From the NCBI GenBank assembly GCA_040766585.1, contig JAXGQE010000005.1, positions 1-64,000 on the forward strand: DNA of 64,000 nucleotides, given 5' to 3'. The position numbers were made by a program, and so were the translations under genes. The notes under the pieces are model-generated. The model saw only the letters and a program-made list of their open reading frames with translations. It was not told where the DNA came from and made no database searches. Every line of letters starts with the position of its first letter. Position 1 is the stretch's first letter. This document shows, piece after piece, positions 1 through 7,295 of the stretch. This DNA is from JAXGQE01 sp040766585 (lineage in GTDB: Bacteria; Bacillota; SLNR01).

Positions 1-161
1 TTGGAATTGCTTGTCGAACCGGCCTTCATTGTGCACCATGGGCCCATGAGAGTCTTGGAACCTATCCACAAGGTACCGTACGGTTCAGTATTGGCTATTT
101 CAATACCGAAGACGACATTATTTATGCGGCCGATGCAGTAAAGCGATTGGCGTTGGAGTAG
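1..161 (+). CDS. Cysteine desulfurase family protein (class V aminotransferase), C-terminal fragment
   Basis: Frame 3 is open from the window edge to a TAG at 159-161 and gives 52 residues of a PLP-dependent class V aminotransferase of the NifS/SufS type. The stretch RTGLHCAP holds the cysteine that in this family carries the persulfide taken from L-cysteine, and the following GTVRFSIGYFNTEDDI resembles the end of the catalytic domain in stand-alone cysteine desulfurases of Clostridia. The likely role is sulfur mobilisation for Fe-S clusters or thio-cofactors in the cytoplasm. The beginning lies outside the window, so the PLP lysine cannot be checked and the exact subgroup stays open. It is followed after 71 bases by rex, which has its own promoter. 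Confidence 0.8.
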   Translation, partial: GIACRTGLHCAPWAHESLGTYPQGTVRFSIGYFNTEDDIIYAADAVKRLALE

Positions 162-169
162 ATGTCTAT

Positions 170-198
170 TTGAACAATACAAGGGTCTATGATACAAT
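170..198 (+). promoter_or_regulatory. Sigma-A type promoter for rex
   Basis: TTGAAC at 170-175 and TACAAT at 193-198 are separated by 17 bases, close to the housekeeping consensus. The start of transcription would lie near 205, leaving a short leader before the rex ATG at 233. No Rex-box-like palindrome is evident over it. Confidence 0.6.
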
Positions 199-232
199 GA
201 CTATCTGGCGGAATAAGAAGGCGGTGTTTTGA

Positions 233-898
233 ATGGATAAGAAGATCGAGCTGCCGCAGCCAACTGCAGAGCGGCTTCCTCGATATTATCGCTATATATC
301 GCAGCGAAAAGAAGCCGGGCAGCAGACAGCCTCTTCGGAGGAAATCGGTGCAGCCCTGAACCTGGATCCTGCGCAAGTCAGAAAAGATCTCAGCATGATC
401 TGGGGTAAAGGGCGCGCCGGGATTGGTTACGCTGTGGCACCGCTGGCGGTGAGACTGGAAGAGTTTTTGGGTGCTGGTACCGAGAAAACAGCCGTATTGG
501 TTGGGGCTGGAAAATTAGGAACGGCGCTGGCCTGCTACTCCGGGTTTCAGAGGTTTGGTTTGAGGATCACCGCATTGTTTGATCGCGATCCGGAAAAAAT
601 CGGAACCTCGGTATGCAACATTCCTGTGTTGGATGAGCATATTTTGCAGCAGTACCTGGATCAGAACCATATTCTTCTGGGTATCATTGCAGTCCCGGCG
701 GCTTCTGCGCAAGCAGTGGCGGATAAACTGGCTAGCGGTGGTGTTCAGGCAGTCTGGAATTTTGCTCCAGCTGTCATACGGCTGCCTCAGGACCGTATTG
801 TTCGCAATGAAGATCTGGGAGCGGACTTGGCTGTGCTGGCGTACCATTTGATACATAAAGAGGGCCGAGAGACAAATCCCTCCGTGAAGGATGAGTAA
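233..898 (+). CDS. rex: Redox-sensing transcriptional repressor Rex
   Basis: Rex is a DNA-binding dimer that senses the NADH/NAD+ ratio and represses fermentation and respiration genes when NAD+ is abundant. The 221-residue protein has the usual length and layout: a winged helix at about residues 8-75 (ERLPRYYRYI, AQVRKDLSMIWGKG) and a Rossmann domain with GAGKLG at 91-96. The late GADLAVLAYHL belongs to the domain-swapped C-terminal helix. The ATG follows GGCGGTG. In anaerobic Bacillota Rex often controls butyryl-CoA dehydrogenase and Etf genes, and such an operon begins 1.3 kb downstream, but I see no convincing Rex operator in front of it. Assignment is firm; the regulon is inference. Confidence 0.95.
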   Translation: MDKKIELPQPTAERLPRYYRYISQRKEAGQQTASSEEIGAALNLDPAQVRKDLSMIWGKGRAGIGYAVAPLAVRLEEFLGAGTEKTAVLVGAGKLGTALACYSGFQRFGLRITALFDRDPEKIGTSVCNIPVLDEHILQQYLDQNHILLGIIAVPAASAQAVADKLASGGVQAVWNFAPAVIRLPQDRIVRNEDLGADLAVLAYHLIHKEGRETNPSVKDE

Positions 899-916
899 CC
901 TGCAGGAGATGTAGAG

Positions 917-1471
917 ATGGAATATATGCGGAATCAAACCAATGAAAGTGAAATGCTTCCAAAGAGAAATATCGGCTTGCTGCAAAAAAGCCTTATTTTA
1001 CTGATCGTGATAGCCCTGGTGGGAGGATCTGCTGCGGGTATGTGGGTGAGTGTATCAAACTATCTGCGGAACCGTGCCATCGGATGGGAAGGCCTGGCAG
1101 AACGGGGCGATGAAGCCCTGATGACCGGCGACTATACTATGGCCATTGAACACTATCGCAAAGCCATTGATCTGGAGCCTGCCCATCCGCAGAACGCTTC
1201 AATCTACGCCCAACTGGGTACTGCCTACTACTACGCAGGAGACATGCAGTCTGCACTGTATGCTTTCCAGCAAGCGTTGAATCTTGAGCCGAATCACTGG
1301 GGTGCTTTGTACAGCACCGGAGTAATCTATCATTACCATTTGAAGGATTATCGGCAGGCTGCAGCTGTTTGGCAGAGAATGATGGAATTTGAGTGGAATG
1401 ATACAGAGATTGAAAGCCATATTGCTGAACTGCTGCAGGATGCAGAAGAAAATTTGCAGCAAATCCGCTGA
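917..1471 (+). CDS. Membrane-anchored TPR repeat protein
   Basis: This 184-residue protein has a charged N-terminus, one predicted transmembrane helix at about residues 24-45 and then at least three tetratricopeptide repeats (about 56-90, 95-125 and 130-160). The repeats show the A-x-x-x-Y and A-L-x-L-x-P spacing, for example AIEHYRKAIDLEP and ALYAFQQALNLEP. TPR arrays are protein-interaction scaffolds, so a bitopic anchor holding a partner at the membrane is likely, but which partner cannot be told. The ATG sits behind AGGAGAT at a good distance, 18 bases after rex, and the two genes are probably co-transcribed. No enzyme motif is visible. Confidence 0.75.
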   Translation: MEYMRNQTNESEMLPKRNIGLLQKSLILLIVIALVGGSAAGMWVSVSNYLRNRAIGWEGLAERGDEALMTGDYTMAIEHYRKAIDLEPAHPQNASIYAQLGTAYYYAGDMQSALYAFQQALNLEPNHWGALYSTGVIYHYHLKDYRQAAAVWQRMMEFEWNDTEIESHIAELLQDAEENLQQIR

Positions 1472-1513
1472 CATGCACACTGCCGGTTCAGTAAAACTAC
1501 AGGAGGGTTGACT

Positions 1514-2050
1514 ATGGAAACAAGAGATGCAATTATTGAACGAAGAAGTATACGAAAGTTTACGGATAAAAAGATCGAAAAGGAAGTATTGGATCAAATT
1601 CTGGATGCGGCTGGTTGGGCACCTTCTGCCCATAATCAACAGCCATGGGAGTTGATTGTGGTCCGAAATCCGGAAACCAAAAAGAAGTTGGCTCTGGGAC
1701 ATCGTTACGCCCGGTTTTTGCCAGATGCCGATGTGGTTGTAGCAGTTTGTTCAACATTAAAGATGGTGAAACCGGGAAAGAATGACTCGCCAGCCATTTC
1801 GTATTTTGAAGTGCAGGATACGGCAGCCGCCATTCAGAATATGCTGCTGGCAGCATGGGATCTTGGTGTAGGAAGCTGTTGGGTGGGTGATTTCTACGAT
1901 GAAGAAGTGCGGGAAGCACTGGGTATTCCCGATGATCTCGGTGTCATGGCTCTGATTGCACTGGGATATACGGATCAAATGAAAAACTCAGCTCCCGCAA
2001 GACGTTCTCTTGAGGAATATGTCCATTATGAGAGCTTTAACGAGAAATAG
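1514..2050 (+). CDS. Nitroreductase family protein (FMN-dependent)
   Basis: A 178-residue member of the nitroreductase-like flavoprotein family, which forms FMN dimers and moves hydride from NAD(P)H to nitro compounds, quinones or other acceptors. Near the N-terminus IIERRSIRKF is the phosphate-binding signature for FMN; SAHNQQPWELIVV and AWDLGVGSCWVGDF are the other conserved blocks, and the protein ends with a LGYT-type segment. I use the ATG at 1514 because AGGAGG at 1501-1506 has proper spacing to it; a TTG at 1508 is too close. The natural substrate is unknown. A terminator-like hairpin follows directly. Confidence 0.85.
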   Translation: METRDAIIERRSIRKFTDKKIEKEVLDQILDAAGWAPSAHNQQPWELIVVRNPETKKKLALGHRYARFLPDADVVVAVCSTLKMVKPGKNDSPAISYFEVQDTAAAIQNMLLAAWDLGVGSCWVGDFYDEEVREALGIPDDLGVMALIALGYTDQMKNSAPARRSLEEYVHYESFNEK

Positions 2051-2056
2051 GAAGAA

Positions 2057-2095
2057 ATGCAGCAGACGTGTGCCCTTTGTCTGCTGCATCGTCTT
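2057..2095 (+). terminator. Intrinsic terminator-like hairpin after the nitroreductase gene
   Basis: A perfect 11-bp stem, ATGCAGCAGAC (2057-2067) with GTCTGCTGCAT (2079-2089), closes an 11-base loop and is followed by CGTCTT, a weak T tract. It separates the nitroreductase gene from the promoter of the acyl-CoA dehydrogenase operon. Confidence 0.65.
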
Positions 2096-2096
2096 A

Positions 2097-2126
2097 TTGA
2101 CATGAAAAAGATCACTGTGCTACACT
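2097..2126 (+). promoter_or_regulatory. Promoter of the acyl-CoA dehydrogenase/etfBA operon
   Basis: A consensus TTGACA at 2097-2102 and TACACT at 2121-2126 with an 18-base spacer lie 66 bases before the coding start. The leader between them and the gene is AT-rich and holds no recognised riboswitch. Confidence 0.55.
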
Positions 2127-2192
2127 AAGAGCGTTATAGTACCAGGTCATAATACTCTGATATAAAGATTTTTTATTTTAGGAGGGAAAAAT

Positions 2193-3356
2193 ATGGAGTA
2201 TTTTTTCACTGAAGAGCAGCAGATGATACGAGAGCTATCTCGAAAAATTGCCGTAGAGCGAGTTGCTCCTGTCGCGGCGGAATTGGATGAGAAAGAAGAA
2301 TTCCCCCGGGAAATTCTGAAAGTCATTGCCGACTCTGATCTTTTCGGAATTTATATTCCGGAAGAGTATGGTGGATTGGGCCTGGGTGTTTTTGAAAAAT
2401 GTCTGATGGTGGAAGAGTTGAGTCGGGCGGATGCGGGTGTTGCGGTTACCATGGCTGCCAACGGGCTGGGGACGTATCCGATTATTCTGTTTGGTACGGA
2501 TGAACAAAAAGCTCGTTATCTGCCGGATCTGGCATCCGGAAAACATTTGGCTGCTTTTGCTCTTACTGAAGCCAATGCAGGAAGTGATGCCGGGAACATT
2601 CAGACCCGTGCAGTGGAAGATGGCGATGAATACATACTGAATGGCACAAAACAGTGGATCACAAACGGCGGAGAAGCTGATGTCTATGTGGTAATTGCTA
2701 TGACCAACCCATCTAAAGGAGTGCGGGGTGCTACGGCATTCATCGTTGAAAAAGGAACACCCGGACTGAAATTCGGTAAAAAAGAAAAGAAGATGGGCAT
2801 CCGTTCATCAGCCACCACGGAAGTGATATTTGAAGACTGCCGTGTGTCCAGACATCAGATACTCGGTAAGAAGGGTTCGGGTTTTGTTGTTGCGATGAAA
2901 ACATTTGACATGACTCGACCGGGTGTTGCCGCACAGGCAGTGGGTATTGCCCAGGGAGCTTTGGATGAAGCCCTGCAGTTTGCGCGGGAAAGAGTGCAAT
3001 TTGGTCAGTCTGTTTCTTCATTCCAGGCCATTCAGCACATGCTGGCCGATATGACCACACAAATTGAGGCGGCTCGCTCTTTGCTGTATCATACAGCGCG
3101 GATGATCGATGCCGGTGCTAAAGACTTTACCAAAGAATCGGCCATGTGCAAACTTTTTGCCTCCGACATGGCGATGAAAGTCACCACGGATGCCGTGCAG
3201 ATTATGGGTGGATCTGGATATATGCGGGATTATCCGGTAGAAAGAATGATGAGAGATGCAAAGATTACACAGATTTATGAGGGAACCAACCAGATTCAGC
3301 GCAATGTCATTGCCTTGGAACTGATTAAGCAAAGCATTGGTAAGTCTAAAAATTAG
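2193..3356 (+). CDS. Acyl-CoA dehydrogenase, butyryl-CoA dehydrogenase type
   Basis: A flavoprotein of 387 residues, the usual length for short-chain acyl-CoA dehydrogenases. It oxidises or reduces the alpha-beta bond of acyl-CoA thioesters and exchanges electrons with an Etf. Visible hallmarks are LTEANAGSD (FAD/substrate loop), TKQWITNG, RVQFGQ and the C-terminal IYEGTNQIQR, where the glutamate is the catalytic base of the family. It starts behind GGAGGG at the ATG and heads an operon with etfB and a ferredoxin-domain etfA. In fermenting Clostridia such complexes reduce crotonyl-CoA or related enoyl-CoA in an electron-bifurcating reaction. The chain length or side group accepted cannot be read from sequence, so I give no gene symbol. 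Confidence 0.92.
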   Translation: MEYFFTEEQQMIRELSRKIAVERVAPVAAELDEKEEFPREILKVIADSDLFGIYIPEEYGGLGLGVFEKCLMVEELSRADAGVAVTMAANGLGTYPIILFGTDEQKARYLPDLASGKHLAAFALTEANAGSDAGNIQTRAVEDGDEYILNGTKQWITNGGEADVYVVIAMTNPSKGVRGATAFIVEKGTPGLKFGKKEKKMGIRSSATTEVIFEDCRVSRHQILGKKGSGFVVAMKTFDMTRPGVAAQAVGIAQGALDEALQFARERVQFGQSVSSFQAIQHMLADMTTQIEAARSLLYHTARMIDAGAKDFTKESAMCKLFASDMAMKVTTDAVQIMGGSGYMRDYPVERMMRDAKITQIYEGTNQIQRNVIALELIKQSIGKSKN

Positions 3357-3374
3357 CGGTGGTGAATGAATACC

Positions 3375-4163
3375 ATGAATATTGTTGTCTGCATCAAGCA
3401 GGTACCGGATACGGCCGAAGTAAAAATTGACCGGGAAACCAACACATTGATTCGCGAAGGTGTTCCGGCGATCATCAATCCATTCGACCTGCATGCGCTG
3501 GAAGAGGCGGTCAGAATACGAACTGCCCAGGATGGAAAAGTAACTGCAATAACCATGGGTCCTCCTCAGGCGGCCGATGCATTAAAAGAAGCCATTGCCC
3601 TGGGAGCCGATGAAGTGCTGCATCTCAATGACAGAGCATTTGCCGGCGCAGACACCTGGGCTACATCCTATACTCTGGCTGCTGCCATTCGTCACATGGG
3701 TGTTCCGGATCTGATCTTCTGCGGGAGACAGGCCATTGATGGTGATACTGCTCAGGTTGGACCGGGCATTGCTGAACATCTAGGGATTCCTCATGTAACC
3801 AATGTCCGGAAGATCGAATTGAAAGATCATGGGCGAGCCGTAATCGAAAAGATGACGGATGATGGATACGAGGTTTTGGAATCCTCGCTTCCGCTGCTGG
3901 TTACTGTGGTTCGTGAAATCAACCAGCCGAGAATGCCTTCTATGAAAGGTCTGATGAAATCCAAAAAAGCGGTTATCCCGGTATTGACCCATGATGATCT
4001 CCACCTAGATCCTCAGAATATTGGTCTGCAAGGATCGCCGACCTGGGTCAGCCGTGTCTTCAGTCCTGTGCTGCCGGAAGCTGCCGGACAGATCTTTGAA
4101 GGGGAGAAGGAAGAATTATCTGAAGAACTGATTAAACTGTTTGGCACTCTGAAGATTGTCTGA
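3375..4163 (+). CDS. etfB: Electron transfer flavoprotein, beta subunit
   Basis: EtfB is the smaller subunit of the heterodimeric flavoprotein that carries electrons to or from acyl-CoA dehydrogenases. In bifurcating versions it holds the FAD that receives electrons from NADH. The sequence starts MNIVVCIKQVPDT, the conserved beginning of EtfB, and contains the ITMGPPQAADALKEAIALGAD block and the CGRQAIDGDTAQVGP nucleotide-binding loop. The length of 262 residues is normal. An alternative ATG nine bases upstream (3366) is possible, but GGTGGTG at 3358-3364 suits 3375 better. The gene lies 18 bases after the dehydrogenase and 23 bases before etfA, as expected for co-expression of the complex. 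Confidence 0.95.
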   Translation: MNIVVCIKQVPDTAEVKIDRETNTLIREGVPAIINPFDLHALEEAVRIRTAQDGKVTAITMGPPQAADALKEAIALGADEVLHLNDRAFAGADTWATSYTLAAAIRHMGVPDLIFCGRQAIDGDTAQVGPGIAEHLGIPHVTNVRKIELKDHGRAVIEKMTDDGYEVLESSLPLLVTVVREINQPRMPSMKGLMKSKKAVIPVLTHDDLHLDPQNIGLQGSPTWVSRVFSPVLPEAAGQIFEGEKEELSEELIKLFGTLKIV

Positions 4164-4186
4164 CAGGAGAATGGAGAGGACTGACA

Positions 4187-5374
4187 TTGCAGGGTATTAT
4201 CATAAACGATCAATGCAGCGGATGCGGGGTATGTGTTCAGGTGTGTCCTTTTTCTGCCCTGTCCGTGGACCAGAATACAGCTCGGGTAAATGAGAATTGT
4301 CAGCTCTGCGGGGTATGCATTCAGGCATGCCCTGAACAAGCTATTGCGCTGCCGACTCTTGATTCCAAAATAAAAAAGGATATGAGTGATTATCAAGGTG
4401 TATGGATTTTTGCTGAGCAAAAAAACAGCCATCCTCTGGCTGTTACCTATGAGTTGATTGGTGAAGGTCGGAAAATCGCAGATGCATTGAAGGAACCATT
4501 AACTGTGGTCCTCTTTGGGTATGAACTCTCTGAGGCGGTTGAAGCTATTGCTCGCTGCGAGACCGACCGTGTTATCGTAATGGAGGATGAAAAGTTAGCC
4601 AGCTACCACGATGAATACTATGCTCATGCTTTGACCGGACTGGTGAACAAGTATCAGCCGGCTGTGCTTCTGATGGGAGGAACCACCAACGGCCGATCAT
4701 TGGCTCCCCGCGTAGCCGTCCGACTGGGTACCGGTTTGACCGCGGACTGCACGGAACTGGAAGTGGATCTGGAAAGACACTGCCTTTTGCAGACTCAACC
4801 GGCCATGGGCGGAAATATTATGGCCACCATTGTCTGCCAGTATCAACGACCGCAAATGGCGACTGTGCGGCCGAAGGTGTTCAGCCGGGTGAATCCGGGA
4901 CCGGAAATTCGAGCAGAGATTGTTCATGAGAGCATGGATCTTGCCCTGCTTCCGGTAAAACTCAAGCAGATTGAACGGGTAGAGGAACATCTGGATTCGA
5001 TTCCCATTGATGAGGCCGATATTGTTGTCACCGGCGGTCGTGGGTTGGGATCCAAAGAAAACTATCATAAAGTGGAAGAATTGGCGCATCTTTTGGGAGG
5101 AGCAGCTGGAGCTTCCCGTGCTGTGGTGGATGAAGGATGGGCACCCTATGCACGGCAGGTGGGCCAGACTGGTCGTACGGTAAGTCCCAAAGTATATATT
5201 GCCTGCGGGGTTTCTGGAGCAGTTCAGCATTTAATCGGCATGCGATCTGCCGAAACCATAATCGCCATCAACAAGAACCCCGATGCCCCCATCTTCCAGA
5301 TCGCGGACTACGGTTTCATCGGGGATGTCAATGAAATCCTGTCTGAATTGATCAAGGATCTGAAAAAGAGATAA
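4187..5374 (+). CDS. etfA: Electron transfer flavoprotein alpha subunit with N-terminal 2[4Fe-4S] ferredoxin domain
   Basis: The first 60 residues form a bacterial-type ferredoxin domain with two cysteine sets (C10, C13, C16, C20 and C38, C41, C44, C48). The rest is EtfA, ending with the FAD-binding domain (VGQTGRTVSPKVYIACGVSGA at about 325-345). EtfA proteins with such an extension are known from bifurcating complexes such as caffeyl-CoA reductase CarE and lactate dehydrogenase LctC of Acetobacterium woodii, so electron bifurcation or direct ferredoxin linkage is a fair inference. The start must be TTG at 4187, behind GGAGAGG, because the next ATG would delete the whole ferredoxin domain. 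The protein has 395 residues. A strong terminator follows eleven bases after the stop. Confidence 0.93.
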   Translation: MQGIIINDQCSGCGVCVQVCPFSALSVDQNTARVNENCQLCGVCIQACPEQAIALPTLDSKIKKDMSDYQGVWIFAEQKNSHPLAVTYELIGEGRKIADALKEPLTVVLFGYELSEAVEAIARCETDRVIVMEDEKLASYHDEYYAHALTGLVNKYQPAVLLMGGTTNGRSLAPRVAVRLGTGLTADCTELEVDLERHCLLQTQPAMGGNIMATIVCQYQRPQMATVRPKVFSRVNPGPEIRAEIVHESMDLALLPVKLKQIERVEEHLDSIPIDEADIVVTGGRGLGSKENYHKVEELAHLLGGAAGASRAVVDEGWAPYARQVGQTGRTVSPKVYIACGVSGAVQHLIGMRSAETIIAINKNPDAPIFQIADYGFIGDVNEILSELIKDLKKR

Positions 5375-5384
5375 TGCCGGTGCG

Positions 5385-5414
5385 AAAGCGGAGGGGATCC
5401 TCCGCTTTTTCTTT
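5385..5414 (+). terminator. Strong intrinsic terminator of the etfBA operon, target of the group II intron
   Basis: AAAGCGGAGG (5385-5394) pairs perfectly with CCTCCGCTTT (5399-5408) over a GGAT loop and runs into TTTTTCTTT. The group II intron begins at 5415, immediately after the T tract, which is the typical insertion site of class C introns. Confidence 0.92.
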
Positions 5415-5905
5415 GTATGACGGGCATGCCGTCAATCTGTGGTGAAAGTCCACAAGGGGCGTAGTTGCCGACGAACCCCAAAGCGACTTGCAAGTTTCAC
5501 ATCGTGAGGTGTGGGAGAGAAGAAGCAATAGCGAAATCGTAGTCTGACGAACAGGAACCTGATACCAAGGCCTGCATGGCGGATAAGCTGGCAAAGAGCA
5601 GTGAAGTCCAAAAGGCAATCGTAACCGATGGAGGTAAATCAGGCAGGTAGACGAGGAAAGATAGACGACTTATCCCGTGAGGTCTCACAGGCGGAAGAAT
5701 CCGCAGTAACAACGAACTGTGAGAAGTCAGCAGAGACCATAGTACTGAGAAATCAGGAATGGTTGAACAATTCAAGGTCAATTGGACTTAAGAATGTGAG
5801 TGTATAGGCCTGACGAGAATCGGAGTAGCAAAGACGTAACGGAGTGAAAGATTCATAGGAGGTAGGGCTAATAGACACGAAAGCAAACAAGAAAAGGAGA
5901 CGAGT

Positions 5906-7159
5906 ATGAGCAGGCTAATGGAGGAGATACTCAGTCGGGAAAACATGGCACGAGCCTACAAGAAGGTGAAAGCCAACAAGGGTGCCAGCGGGGTAGACGG
6001 GATTTCCGTGGACGAAATTCAAGAATATCTCAAAGAAAACTGGCCGGGTATCAAGGAGAGGATTAAGCAACGGAAGTACAAGCCACAACCGGTACTGCGG
6101 GTAGAAATACCAAAGCCGAACGGAGGAGTGCGGAAGCTGGGAATCCCGAGCGTAGTGGACAGAATCATAGAGCAGGCAATCGTGCAGGTGGTAACGCCAA
6201 TCGTAGAGCCACATTTCAATGACAACAGCTATGGATTCAGGCCGGGCAGAAGAGCAGAGCAGGCAATCATCAAATTGCTGGAATACCACAATGACGGATA
6301 CACCTACATAGTAGACATTGATTTGGAGAAGTTCTTTGATAATGTACCACAGGACAAGCTGATGAGCCTCGTAGGAGGAATCATTAAAGACCCTGACACG
6401 GAATCACTGATCAGTAAATACTTGAAAGCGGGAGTAATGGTAAAAGGAAGATATGAAGAGACCAATGTGGGAACCCCGCAGGGAGGAAACCTATCGCCAA
6501 TCCTCAGCAACATCATGTTAAACGAGCTGGACAAAGAACTGGAATCAAGAGGCCTGAACTTCGTTCGATATGCGGACGACTGTGTAATTGCAGTAGGAAG
6601 CAGTGCCGCAGCAAACCGGGTGATGAACACCATAACGAAGTGGGTAGAAAGAAAGCTCGGATTAAAAGTGAACATGGAAAAGATGAGGGTGACAAAACCA
6701 GGAAATCTGAAGTATTTAGGATTTGGATTTGTGAAAATGGGGGACAAATGGGAAACGAGACCGCATCAGGATTCAGTAAAGAATTTTGAGCGAAAACTCA
6801 AGAAGCTGACCAAACGCTCCTGGTCAATCGGTATGGACGAAAGAATCCAGAGATTAAACTGGGTCATCAGAGGCTGGATAAACTATTTCCAAATTGGAAT
6901 GATGAGGCAGAACTTGATACGCATTGATAAGCGCTTGCGAACGAGGATGCGAATCGTGATATGGAAGCAGTGGAAAACAAGCCAAAAGAGATACTGGGGG
7001 CTACGGAAGTTGGGAGTACCCGAATGGATGGCAAAGAAATCAATCGGATTTGCAGACCATTACCATGCGGCCGTAAAGACTACAGGACTCCGTAAAATCT
7101 CAAAAGAAATCCTCGCAAAGCGAGGACTCATTAGTTGTGTGGAATACTACTTGAATTGA
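5906..7159 (+). CDS. ltrA: Group II intron reverse transcriptase/maturase
   Basis: The intron-encoded protein has 417 residues. It helps the intron RNA fold and splice and copies it into DNA during retrohoming. Reverse transcriptase blocks are clear: VLRVEIPKPNGGVRKLGIPS, SYGFRPGRRAEQAI, YIVDIDLEKFFDNV, the VGTPQGGNLSPILSNI block, and the catalytic YADD at residues 222-225. After about residue 290 comes the maturase (X) domain with GWINYF and the short DNA-binding tail. There is no HNH endonuclease domain, as is usual for class C. The ATG follows AAAAGGAGACG. The stop codon at 7157-7159 just enters domain V of the intron RNA. No frameshift or stop interrupts the gene. Confidence 0.96.
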   Translation: MSRLMEEILSRENMARAYKKVKANKGASGVDGISVDEIQEYLKENWPGIKERIKQRKYKPQPVLRVEIPKPNGGVRKLGIPSVVDRIIEQAIVQVVTPIVEPHFNDNSYGFRPGRRAEQAIIKLLEYHNDGYTYIVDIDLEKFFDNVPQDKLMSLVGGIIKDPDTESLISKYLKAGVMVKGRYEETNVGTPQGGNLSPILSNIMLNELDKELESRGLNFVRYADDCVIAVGSSAAANRVMNTITKWVERKLGLKVNMEKMRVTKPGNLKYLGFGFVKMGDKWETRPHQDSVKNFERKLKKLTKRSWSIGMDERIQRLNWVIRGWINYFQIGMMRQNLIRIDKRLRTRMRIVIWKQWKTSQKRYWGLRKLGVPEWMAKKSIGFADHYHAAVKTTGLRKISKEILAKRGLISCVEYYLN

Positions 7160-7224
7160 ACCGCCGGGTGCCGAACGGCATGCCCGGTGGTGTGAGAGGG
7201 GGATTTCATTTCCCCCTACTCGAT
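7158..7224 (+). ncRNA. Group II intron domains V and VI
   Basis: GAACCGCCGGGTGCC pairs with GGCATGCCCGGTGGTG around a GAAC tetraloop to form domain V. The CGC triad expected in class C introns is visible near its start (CCGCCG). Domain VI follows as GGGGGATTTCATTTCCCCC and the intron closes with CTACTCGAT. Domain V is the catalytic centre of the ribozyme; domain VI normally carries the branch-point adenosine, although class C introns often splice by hydrolysis. Confidence 0.9.
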
Positions 7225-7295
7225 TTCAGCAGGGGATCTTTGGTTCATGGCGAAAATCTACACGATTGTGACTATCATTGGGGAGGAGCCTGGAA

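Larger units (their letters stand above)
5415..7224 (+). mobile_element. Complete group II intron, bacterial class C (IIC), with maturase ORF
   Basis: The element starts GTATGACGGGCATGCCGTC, which lines up with the 5' end of known IIC introns such as that of Oceanobacillus iheyensis, including the following GGTGAAAGTCC segment. It ends with domains V and VI and CTACTCGAT. Between lie about 490 bases of structured domain I-IV RNA and a 417-codon reverse transcriptase gene. The insertion site is right behind the etfA terminator, as class C introns prefer. The ends at 5415 and 7224 are set by analogy (5' GTATG, 3' AT) and could be off by a base or two. All parts appear intact, so the intron may be active. 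It does not interrupt a gene, only the gap between etfA and an M20 hydrolase gene. Confidence 0.9.

Noticed and set aside
515..985. Long antisense reading frames, such as the one opposite rex
   Set aside because: They mirror the codon structure of well-supported genes, have no ribosome binding site and no recognisable protein features.
1508..1513. TTG at 1508 as start of the nitroreductase
   Set aside because: The AGGAGG at 1501-1506 leaves only one base of spacing; the ATG at 1514 fits.
2097..2192. Rex operator in front of the acyl-CoA dehydrogenase operon
   Set aside because: No TTGT(G/T)AA...TTA(C/A)ACAA-like palindrome is present in the promoter region; only the general link between Rex and such operons would support it.
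5415..5905. Small protein-coding genes in the first 490 bases of the intron
   Set aside because: The stretch aligns with class C intron RNA domains I-IV, and the short frames there have no coding features.
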